Source of the DNA: an uncultured Prevotellaceae bacterium | GTDB lineage: Bacteria > Bacteroidota > Bacteroidia > Bacteroidales > Muribaculaceae | Length of the DNA: 17,649 nucleotides | Reading direction: 5' to 3' | NCBI GenBank assembly: GCA_945645715.1 | Contig: CALZFJ010000006.1 | Coordinates: 1-17,649 of the forward strand | In this document: piece by piece, positions 1 to 6,831 of the stretch | Position numbering within the stretch: position 1 is the stretch's first letter | How the letters are laid out: each line of letters starts with the position of its first letter | Translations under genes and position numbers: made by a program | Notes under the pieces: generated by a model | What the model was told of the DNA's origin: nothing | The model's input: the letters and a program-made list of their open reading frames with translations, nothing else | Database searches by the model: none

Positions 1-31
1 ATAATACGAATCTAATTGAGATATACCGAAA

Positions 32-1579
32 ATGTTGGCAAAAGGATTTGGAGCAGCCTTGCAGGGAATAGATGCAATAGCCGTGACCATAGAGGCTTCG
101 GTAACAGCAGGTGTTGGATTTTGCATAGTAGGCTTGCCCGATACAGCAGTGAAGGAAAGCTATGAACGTGTGAAGTCGGCTCTTGCAGAGTGTGGATTTG
201 ATTTTCCGCGACGCAGCGTGGTAATAAATATGTCGCCTGCCGATATTAAGAAAGAGGGCGCTGCCTACGACCTTCCCATTGCCATTGCGATTCTTGCGGC
301 CGATGAGAGACTTGCACCCGAGCATCTCTCACAGTATCTAATGATGGGTGAGCTGTCGCTTGATGGAACTCTGCTGCCCATCAAGGGTGTGCTACCAATG
401 GCAATAAAGGCACGAGAGATGGGCTTCAAGGGTTTTATAGTGCCAAAAGCAAATGAAATGGAAGCAGCAGTTGTGAATAAGCTCGAAGTGTATGGAATGG
501 AAAGCCTTCGTGACGTAATCGACTTCTTGAATCTCACTCGCAGCTTCAAGCCTACTGTGGTGAATACGCGCGAGGAATTTGCAAAGGCAGTTGGTCATTA
601 CGATTTTGATTTCAGCGACGTAAAGGGCCAGGAGAATGTCAAGCGTGCATTTGAGGTGGCATGTGCCGGCGGTCATAACATATTGCTCGTAGGCAGTCCG
701 GGATCGGGAAAATCGATGATGGCAAAGCGATTGCCTTCAATCCTTCCTCCACTGACATTGCAAGAAGCACTTGAAACCACAAAAATACACAGTGTTGCAG
801 GAAAATTACAGCGAGGAAGCACGCTGATGACCCAGCGTCCATTCCGTTCGCCTCACCATACAGTATCGCCTGTAGCACTCGTAGGAGGCGGAAACAACCC
901 CATGCCGGGAGAGATAAGTCTTGCCCATAATGGAATTTTGTTCCTCGACGAGCTACCGGAGTTCAGTCGCCAAGTATTGGAGGTGATGCGACAGCCACTC
1001 GAAGACCGACGTATTACCATATCGCGTGCAAAATACACTGTGGAATATCCCACATCGTTTATGCTCGTAGCTTCAATGAATCCATGCCCTTGTGGTTATT
1101 ACGGACATCCCAGCAAGCCGTGCATTTGCCAACCGGGTGCAGTGCAACGCTATCTCAGCAAAATATCGGGCCCGCTTCTCGACCGAATTGATATTCAGGT
1201 GGAAGTTGCTCCTGTTGATTTCGATGAGATTTCGAGCGATACTCCGGCTGAAAGCAGTGCCAACATACGTGAACGCGTGGTAAGGGCGAGGGAAATACAG
1301 GCAGCACGCTTCTGTAACGAGTCGGGAGTACACTGCAATGCACAGATGTCATCGAAGCTGATACGCAAGCATTGCCATCTCGACAGCCACTCGATGATGA
1401 TACTCCGCGATGCTATGACGCGCCTCAATATGAGTGCCCGTGCCTACGACCGCATTCTGAAAGTCGCCCGCACCATTGCCGACCTTGCCGGCTCCGAGCA
1501 AATCCAGCCAATCCATATCCGCGAAGCAGTAAGCTACCGCAACCTCGACCGCGGTGGGTGGGCAGAAAGAGGATTCTAA
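32..1579 (+). CDS. YifB/ComM-family Mg-chelatase-like AAA+ ATPase
   Basis: A cytoplasmic AAA+ ATPase of the YifB/ComM family. In naturally competent bacteria ComM is a helicase that promotes branch migration during integration of incoming DNA; in Bacteroidales the role is not settled. The 515-residue protein has an N-terminal Lon-like (ChlI) domain at about residues 1-170, including the family's GLPDTAVKES-type segment near 34-43. A Walker A (GSPGSGKS, 221-228), a Walker B (ILFLDE, 302-307) and the C-terminal Mg-chelatase helical domain (about 400-505) follow. Four cysteines at 352, 354, 364 and 366 form the family's zinc-finger-like insert. Length is close to E. coli YifB (about 506). The ATG at 32 begins directly at the conserved N terminus. 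It stands alone and converges on the peroxidase operon. Family assignment is secure; a DNA-uptake role here is inference. Confidence 0.95.
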   Translation: MLAKGFGAALQGIDAIAVTIEASVTAGVGFCIVGLPDTAVKESYERVKSALAECGFDFPRRSVVINMSPADIKKEGAAYDLPIAIAILAADERLAPEHLSQYLMMGELSLDGTLLPIKGVLPMAIKAREMGFKGFIVPKANEMEAAVVNKLEVYGMESLRDVIDFLNLTRSFKPTVVNTREEFAKAVGHYDFDFSDVKGQENVKRAFEVACAGGHNILLVGSPGSGKSMMAKRLPSILPPLTLQEALETTKIHSVAGKLQRGSTLMTQRPFRSPHHTVSPVALVGGGNNPMPGEISLAHNGILFLDELPEFSRQVLEVMRQPLEDRRITISRAKYTVEYPTSFMLVASMNPCPCGYYGHPSKPCICQPGAVQRYLSKISGPLLDRIDIQVEVAPVDFDEISSDTPAESSANIRERVVRAREIQAARFCNESGVHCNAQMSSKLIRKHCHLDSHSMMILRDAMTRLNMSARAYDRILKVARTIADLAGSEQIQPIHIREAVSYRNLDRGGWAERGF

Positions 1580-1600
1580 AAAGACCTTTTCATTCCAAAT

Positions 1601-1640
1601 TAAATACCCCTGCCACATAAATTTGTAGCAGGGGTATTTA
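1601..1640. terminator. Shared hairpin between convergent yifB-like gene and peroxidase operon
   Basis: A perfect 13-bp inverted repeat (TAAATACCCCTGC at 1601-1613, its complement at 1628-1640) with a 14-base loop, placed between two converging genes. The stem carries A-rich and T-rich ends on either strand, but no long uninterrupted T tract follows it, so it may work weakly in both directions. Confidence 0.7.
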
Positions 1641-1708
1641 CTATAGTTTAGTGATTCTGCCGAACGCTCAATTCATTCAAAAAGGTTATTTCGGCACACC
1701 ATGAAATA

Positions 1709-3106
1709 TTATTTCTTTTCGTTAGTGTTGGTCAAGGTTTTACCTTGAAATTGTCCTGTCTGGGCATCAAGGAATGTCTTAACTTTGGCAATTTCAGGTT
1801 CTGACATCTTGCGACCAACCTGGAATTCAGCCATCATTTCAATGGCTTTCTCCAATGTACTAACGCTACCGTCGTGATAGTATGGCCAAGTGAGTGCAAC
1901 ATTGCGCAGGGTAGGAGTCTTGAAACGATAACGGTCACGCTCTACCTTGGTTTGTGCCCAACGTCCGTTGTCAGAGTCGGTAAGTCCCGACTTCTCATTG
2001 ATCTCGCGATTTTGGAAATAGTTATCGCGCTGACCCATCAGCTCGTATGACAGACCACCCATATTGACACCGGCATGGCAAGTGGCACACTTATAATCCT
2101 TGAAGATAGCGTAACCCTCAATCTGCTCTTCAGTCATAGCAGTCTTGTCGCCCTTAAGGTAAAGGTCGAAAGGAGAGTTGGGAGTGAGAAGAGTTTTCTC
2201 ATATTCAGCTATGGCATCGGTGATAGTCTTTTCATTAATACCCTCTGGATAAGATGCAAGGAAACGCTTGCTGAAATCGGCATCTTCCGATAATTTAGCA
2301 GCGATCTCTTCAAATGACTTGCTTCCCATTTCCACGGGATTAAGTGGAGGACCGGCAGCCTGCTCAGCAAGAGTGGCAGCTCGGCCATCCCAGAACTGCA
2401 CGAAATTGAATGCTGCGTTGTAAGATGTAGGTGCATTGATTCCGCCCAACTGTCCGGCAATACCCTCAGAGAACTGATCGTTATCAACACCGGCAGTCTC
2501 TATGCCATGACAAGTTGCACAAGAAATCGTGCCGTCACCCGAGAGTCGGGTGTCATGATACAGTTCCTTACCCAATTGCACTTTAGCTGCATCTACAGCG
2601 ATGGAGTCGGGGATAGGACGGATAGGTTCGTTCTTAAATTCTGCGGCAGCTAACTCATTAGGATAGAATTGAGTGCGGTGCTGCTTCACCCATTCGAGAA
2701 CGATGTCGGTCTTGGCTGATGTCAGAGATGATCCCCAATGTGCAAGATAGTACGACATCAGTGGCATGGTTCCATCTTGTACACACTTCTCCACTTTGGC
2801 GAGATCCACTTCGTTGACTGCCTCACCGGCAGCCACGGCCTTCATCATAGGCGCGATATCAAACATTTTGTACCCTTCTTCCACATGCGAAGCGATGAGT
2901 TGCTTGGCAACAGGAAATGAAGCGTAGAATGGTAGGTCGGGGCTCTCCGTGTGGCAGAACACACAACCTCCGTCATTCATGATTTCTGTCAACTGCTCAT
3001 TTGCGGGCAGCGACTCGTCGGGAGCCTGGTTAACGGCACGGTAGGCTATTGCTAAGCCAACCACACAGATTGCTCCGCCGAGAATGATTTTACTTGTTTT
3101 CTTCAT
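1709..3106 (-). CDS. ccp: Membrane-anchored tri-haem cytochrome c peroxidase (YhjA/Ccp type)
   Basis: Reduces hydrogen peroxide in the periplasm with electrons from c-type haems. The 465-residue protein has an N-terminal membrane anchor (about 7-25), then an extra mono-haem domain with CVFCH at 48-52, then a di-haem MauG/CcpA-type peroxidase with CATCH at 196-200 and CATCH at 340-344. Other conserved pieces are QFWDGRAATL (from about 237), PPLNPVEM (253-260) and YYHDGS near 409-414. Architecture, length and many local stretches match, from memory, E. coli YhjA/Ccp, a quinol peroxidase that lets cells respire hydrogen peroxide anaerobically. Canonical di-haem peroxidases lack the first haem domain. 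It follows ccsA by 54 bases in the same direction, with no terminator between, so co-transcription with the cytochrome maturation genes is likely. The tri-haem architecture is seen directly; quinol as donor is inference. Confidence 0.93.
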   Translation of the reverse strand: MKKTSKIILGGAICVVGLAIAYRAVNQAPDESLPANEQLTEIMNDGGCVFCHTESPDLPFYASFPVAKQLIASHVEEGYKMFDIAPMMKAVAAGEAVNEVDLAKVEKCVQDGTMPLMSYYLAHWGSSLTSAKTDIVLEWVKQHRTQFYPNELAAAEFKNEPIRPIPDSIAVDAAKVQLGKELYHDTRLSGDGTISCATCHGIETAGVDNDQFSEGIAGQLGGINAPTSYNAAFNFVQFWDGRAATLAEQAAGPPLNPVEMGSKSFEEIAAKLSEDADFSKRFLASYPEGINEKTITDAIAEYEKTLLTPNSPFDLYLKGDKTAMTEEQIEGYAIFKDYKCATCHAGVNMGGLSYELMGQRDNYFQNREINEKSGLTDSDNGRWAQTKVERDRYRFKTPTLRNVALTWPYYHDGSVSTLEKAIEMMAEFQVGRKMSEPEIAKVKTFLDAQTGQFQGKTLTNTNEKK

Positions 3107-3160
3107 ACGACTTGTTTTATATTAGTTATTGTATAGGATTGTATCTTATGAGAATTTACT

Positions 3161-3967
3161 TTAAGAATAGCTGTGCATACTGCTGCTGGCAGAAGGCAGT
3201 AGATTTACACCATACCAGCACATCTGAAGTAACAAAAATCCAATTATCAACCAAATGTAACTCATGCGGGCATGTCGGTATGTGGCATGAGAATCTGTTG
3301 AAGACTTAGAAGTGCGGCGGTGAATATACACTAAATATGCGCACCATGTAGCTGCTGCCCATATCTCCTTGGGGTCCCAGGTCCAATAGCTGCCCCATGC
3401 CTGTTTTGCCCAAATACAACCTGAGAGCATTCCAAAGGTTAGGAAAGCCATACCTATCTTCACAAGTTGATCTGCTGAACAGAGATATTTGCCGGTATGC
3501 TGCCACAATCCGCTCACAGCGAGCAAAAATGCGCAGCCAAAGACGCTGTAAGAGAAAATATATACGGTAACATGTGGTACGAACCATGCGCTCTGCAGAG
3601 CCGGCATAAGGCTTTGGTCATGGATGTCGGGCTTGAAAATGTTGATGCAGATAAATACGCTTGCCACTATCAACGAGAACACTTGAATCCATCTGTATTG
3701 CCATCTAAGATATACAATCCACCCCGACACAACCATAAACAGTGAGTACCATAGGCGTGTTTCTCCAAGTGTCCTCAATGGCGGACGCTCCAGACTCAAC
3801 CACAAACCTCCCACAAACACAGCGTAAATGATGACACCTATGGCTGTGCACCACAGGGCAACCTTGCTACATCTATCTTTGTTGCAGAAGGTAGCCGCTA
3901 CACCGGCAGTCCAGAGTATCACTGAAACTGCGGCAAATGGTAAAAACAAATCCCATGTTATCATCAT
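3161..3967 (-). CDS. ccsA: Cytochrome c biogenesis protein CcsA (System II haem transport/ligation)
   Basis: An integral membrane protein of the CcsA/CcmC haem-handling superfamily. With its ResB partner it moves haem across the inner membrane and joins it to CXXCH motifs of apocytochromes. The 268-residue protein is strongly hydrophobic, with about eight membrane segments. The WWD-type haem-binding motif runs W191-G-S-Y-W-T-W-D198 followed by PKEIWA. Flanking histidines H132 (in VPHVTVY) and H265 (in MHSY, near the C terminus) are at the expected ligand positions. The ATG at 3967 overlaps the resB stop as ATGA, which indicates translational coupling and supports this start; a second ATG follows immediately. 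Length fits stand-alone CcsA, not a CcsBA fusion. The nearest likely client is the tri-haem peroxidase encoded just downstream. Confidence 0.92.
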   Translation of the reverse strand: MMITWDLFLPFAAVSVILWTAGVAATFCNKDRCSKVALWCTAIGVIIYAVFVGGLWLSLERPPLRTLGETRLWYSLFMVVSGWIVYLRWQYRWIQVFSLIVASVFICINIFKPDIHDQSLMPALQSAWFVPHVTVYIFSYSVFGCAFLLAVSGLWQHTGKYLCSADQLVKIGMAFLTFGMLSGCIWAKQAWGSYWTWDPKEIWAAATWCAYLVYIHRRTSKSSTDSHATYRHARMSYIWLIIGFLLLQMCWYGVNLLPSASSSMHSYS

Positions 3968-4827
3968 ACTCTTGTAGTGCTTATCGTATTGTCAATATCC
4001 TTTATTCTCTCTGAAATATGAGGTTTCGCTCTCTTTACACCACCTGCAACTGCCCCTATAAGCAATAGAACTATACCTGTCAGCATCGGGTATTTCCATG
4101 GTTGGTGTTCAATCATGAAGACACAGTAGATTCCGTCGGCTTGCCGATGGAAATTCATAAGATATAAGTCGTCAGACATATTGAAAGAGTGAGGATTGTT
4201 TACGGCAATCTCAACAGGCTTGTTGTCAATGAGTATGGTGGCTTCATATTGCGTGGGTGAACCATTTGATGCATTAGTCTCGATATTGAAGTTGAGCAAA
4301 CGGAGGGTGTAGGGCAATGAAACAGTGTGGCTATTTGCATCAATAGCCGAGGTAGTGTCACAGTTTGCGCTAACAACAGCACGAAGTGAGCGATTATCTC
4401 CAGATCCGGCAAGTCCGCAGAACAGCATCAGCCAAATCCCTACATGTGTAGCAATGAATATCCAGTCGGTTTTTTTATGCCGTGTAATAATCCTATGTAA
4501 TATAGCGAGTGTAAGATTGACCATAAGGGCAACAAGCAAAGCGACAAAAGGTATTGACGATTGAAACGATGAATTTGCCGACATACAGCCGCCAATAATA
4601 CATGCAAATACAGACAGAGCAATGAGTAGGCACGCCATTTTGGAAGAACGCATATCCTTAATCCATCGGCTTTTTCCCCACTCCTTTTCGGCAACGTACA
4701 GTATAGCTAAAGCGCCAACCCCTAAGGCAGCACCAACAGGAAATGTAAACAACCTGTCATCAATATTGCCAAATGCCAATTGCAGGGCTAAGGCTATTGC
4801 CAGATATATTGTTATCCACAAACACAT
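3964..4827 (-). CDS. ResB-like cytochrome c biogenesis protein (System II)
   Basis: Probable ResB/Ccs1 partner of CcsA, thought to hold apocytochrome and assist haem delivery in System II maturation. The 287-residue protein has membrane segments at about 1-20, 28-46, 65-82, 92-112 and 121-141, an extracytoplasmic stretch of about 100 residues rich in beta-type sequence, and a last membrane segment at about 247-265. Histidine 128 in the fifth segment (THVGIWLML) and H241 just before the last segment (EHQPWKYP) sit where ResB proteins carry conserved histidines. The protein is clearly shorter than typical ResB (often 400-550 residues). The call therefore rests on topology and on overlap with ccsA as much as on sequence. 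It is the first gene of the operon, starting about 20 bases after the predicted transcription start. Confidence 0.78.
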   Translation of the reverse strand: MCLWITIYLAIALALQLAFGNIDDRLFTFPVGAALGVGALAILYVAEKEWGKSRWIKDMRSSKMACLLIALSVFACIIGGCMSANSSFQSSIPFVALLVALMVNLTLAILHRIITRHKKTDWIFIATHVGIWLMLFCGLAGSGDNRSLRAVVSANCDTTSAIDANSHTVSLPYTLRLLNFNIETNASNGSPTQYEATILIDNKPVEIAVNNPHSFNMSDDLYLMNFHRQADGIYCVFMIEHQPWKYPMLTGIVLLLIGAVAGGVKRAKPHISERIKDIDNTISTTRV

Positions 4828-4850
4828 AACTGTATTTCACAATTATACTG

Positions 4851-4882
4851 CAAATATAAGAATCCAAATTAAAAAATGCAAA
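4851..4882 (-). promoter_or_regulatory. Bacteroidota-type promoter of the resB-ccsA-ccp operon
   Basis: Read on the minus strand, TTTG (4882-4879) is followed after exactly 20 bases by TATATTTG (4858-4851), a full match to the Bacteroides -33/-7 consensus TTTG and TAnnTTTG. Transcription would begin near 4845, leaving a leader of about 20 bases before the resB-like start codon. Confidence 0.75.
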
Positions 4883-4944
4883 AAATAGACTAAATTTTAA
4901 GCCTTGATTGTAACCTATACAGCCTATTTGACATTTGTGTGGTG

Positions 4945-4952
4945 GAACGTTC
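4945..4952. other. Short palindrome between divergent promoters
   Basis: GAACGTTC, a perfect 8-bp palindrome, lies in the gap between the resB promoter and the hut promoter, about 50 bases upstream of the hut -33 element. It could be an operator half-site or chance. The rest of 4883-5002 holds no gene that I can support. Confidence 0.2.
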
Positions 4953-5002
4953 GTTTAACTTCGAGGAAAAGTGTGATTATAAATAAAATTCATATTGAAA
5001 GG

Positions 5003-5034
5003 TTTCGTAGATAGCAAAATTCTTTTTATATTTG
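5003..5034 (+). promoter_or_regulatory. Bacteroidota-type promoter of the hut operon
   Basis: TTTC at 5003-5006 (one mismatch to TTTG) is followed after 20 bases by TATATTTG at 5027-5034, a full match to TAnnTTTG. Transcription would start near 5040, giving a leader of about 70 bases before ftcD. The -7 octamer is identical to that of the divergent resB promoter. Confidence 0.72.
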
Positions 5035-5045
5035 TAGAAGATAAA

Positions 5046-5070
5046 CTGCCCGGCTGTTTAGTCGGTGCAG
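5046..5070 (+). promoter_or_regulatory. Hairpin at the 5' end of the hut leader
   Basis: CTGC plus CCGGCT (5046-5055) pairs with AGTCGG (5060-5065) and, past a bulged T at 5066, GCAG (5067-5070). This gives 10 base pairs including one G-T pair, closed by a GTTT loop. It begins only about six bases after the predicted transcription start. No T tract follows, so it does not look like a simple terminator. It could stabilise the mRNA or take part in regulation. Confidence 0.5.
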
Positions 5071-5110
5071 ACAATTTAACCTGTAAAAAACCAATAATAT
5101 CGCATTTATT

Positions 5111-6820
5111 ATGACTAATATCAGAAGGATAGTTGAATGTGTTCCCAATTTTAGTGAAGGACGCGATAAGGACGTTATCCGCCAGATCACTGATGTAATA
5201 GAACAGACAGAGGGCGTAAAACTACTCGATGTTGATCCCGGAGAGGCAACAAACCGCACGGTGGTGACATTTGTTGGTGAACCTGAGGCTGTTGTCGAGG
5301 CTGCATTTAAGGCTGTAAAGAAAGCCGGAGAACTTATAGATATGACCAAACATCACGGTGCTCACCCGCGAATGGGAGCAACTGATGTGCTGCCCCTTGT
5401 GCCTGTGAGTGGCATCACACTTGAAGAGTGTGCTGAACTTTCACGCAAGCTTGCCAAGCGTATTGCCGACGAACTGTCGATTCCATGCTATTGCTATGAG
5501 GCAGCCGCATTCAAGCCCGAGCGTAAGAACCTTGCCGTGTGCCGTGCAGGAGAGTATGAGGCATTGCCCGAAAAACTTGCTTGTCACGAAAAAGCACCCG
5601 ATTTTGGTGCAAGACCATTCGATGAAGGCGTGGCACGTACAGGCTGTACGACAGTGGGAGCACGCGATTTCCTTATTGCCGTGAATTTCAACCTCAACAG
5701 CACATCTACACGCCGCGCCAATGCCATTGCATTCGACGTTCGTGAAAAAGGTCGCCCTAAGCGCGAGGGTAATTCTGTTATAGGCAAACCGATGAAAGAT
5801 GATAAAGGCAAGACTATAATGATTCCCGGCACACTCAAAGCTACCAAGGCGATAGGGTGGTTCATAGAAGAATATGGTATTGCACAGGTTTCGATGAATA
5901 TCACCGACATCAACGTAACGCCACTTCATGTGGCATTCGATGAAGTATGCCGCTGCGCACAAAATCGTGGATTGCGTGTGACAGGCACTGAAATAGTAGG
6001 ACTTGTGCCTGAGCGCACACTCGTTGAAGCCGGTAAATACTTCCTTCGCAAGCAGAATCGCTCAGTGGGTATTCCCAAAGAGGATATCATCAAGATAGCT
6101 GTGAAATCGATGGGACTCGATGATCTAAAGCCATTTGTGCCGCAGGAAAAGGTGGTGGAATATCTTCTTGATGCAGCCGACTCACGCAGCCGACTCACCG
6201 ACCTCACTGTGAAAGGATTTGCTGATGAAACTGCTCGTGAATCACCAGCACCGGGTGGTGGCTCTGTTGCTGCATATATGGGGGCTATGGGAGCTGCTCT
6301 CGGCACTATGGTGGCAAATCTATCGGCGCACAAACCCGGTTGGGACGACCGTTGGGAGGAGTTTAGTAATTGGGCAGAGCAAGGAATGGCAATTGAACAG
6401 GAATTGTTGCATCTCGTTAATGAGGATACAGAGGCATTTAATAAAATAATGGCTGCATTCGGAATGCCTAAGGCTACCGACGATGATAAAGCGCGTCGTG
6501 CCGAAGCTATTGAGAGTGCAACACTCTTTGCAGCACAGATTCCGTTGCTGACGATGAAAGCGGCAATGAAAGTGCTTCCATTGTGCCGTGCAATGGCTGA
6601 AACCGGAAATCCAAACAGCGTGAGCGATGCCGGGGTAGGCGCACTTGCAGCACGCTCGGCAGTGATGGGCGCAGCACTAAACGTAAAAATCAACGCTGCC
6701 TCACTTCAGGATAAAGCCACTGCACAGTCGCTCATAGACGAAGCAGAAGCACTTGTGAAGCAAGCAAAGGCTGAGGAAGAAGCTATCATAGCTATTGTAG
6801 AAAAGACAATAACCAAATAA
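5111..6820 (+). CDS. ftcD: Bifunctional glutamate formimidoyltransferase / formimidotetrahydrofolate cyclodeaminase
   Basis: Last step of histidine breakdown in the cytoplasm: it moves the formimino group of N-formimino-glutamate to tetrahydrofolate, giving glutamate, then cyclises and deaminates the product to 5,10-methenyl-THF and ammonia. Of 569 residues, about 1-300 form the transferase. They open with the IVECVPNFSEGRD-type signature (7-19) and carry the HHGAHPRMG segment (81-89), in which H82 matches the catalytic histidine of mammalian FTCD. From about 360 to the end is the cyclodeaminase domain, with the PAPGGGS folate-binding loop at 379-385. Many bacteria encode the two halves as separate genes; this fused order is that of animal FTCD. 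It is the first gene of the hut operon, 11 bases before hutU. Confidence 0.96.
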   Translation: MTNIRRIVECVPNFSEGRDKDVIRQITDVIEQTEGVKLLDVDPGEATNRTVVTFVGEPEAVVEAAFKAVKKAGELIDMTKHHGAHPRMGATDVLPLVPVSGITLEECAELSRKLAKRIADELSIPCYCYEAAAFKPERKNLAVCRAGEYEALPEKLACHEKAPDFGARPFDEGVARTGCTTVGARDFLIAVNFNLNSTSTRRANAIAFDVREKGRPKREGNSVIGKPMKDDKGKTIMIPGTLKATKAIGWFIEEYGIAQVSMNITDINVTPLHVAFDEVCRCAQNRGLRVTGTEIVGLVPERTLVEAGKYFLRKQNRSVGIPKEDIIKIAVKSMGLDDLKPFVPQEKVVEYLLDAADSRSRLTDLTVKGFADETARESPAPGGGSVAAYMGAMGAALGTMVANLSAHKPGWDDRWEEFSNWAEQGMAIEQELLHLVNEDTEAFNKIMAAFGMPKATDDDKARRAEAIESATLFAAQIPLLTMKAAMKVLPLCRAMAETGNPNSVSDAGVGALAARSAVMGAALNVKINAASLQDKATAQSLIDEAEALVKQAKAEEEAIIAIVEKTITK

Positions 6821-6831
6821 ACCATAAGAAT

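Noticed and set aside
5040..5110. Hut leader as a known riboswitch or T-box
   Set aside because: Too short, a single hairpin only, with none of the conserved blocks of known riboswitch classes that I can recognise.
5926..6693. Open frame of 255 codons on the minus strand inside ftcD
   Set aside because: It lies antisense to a strongly supported enzyme, shows no recognisable domain, and is serine/alanine/arginine-rich as antisense frames of G+C-balanced genes usually are.
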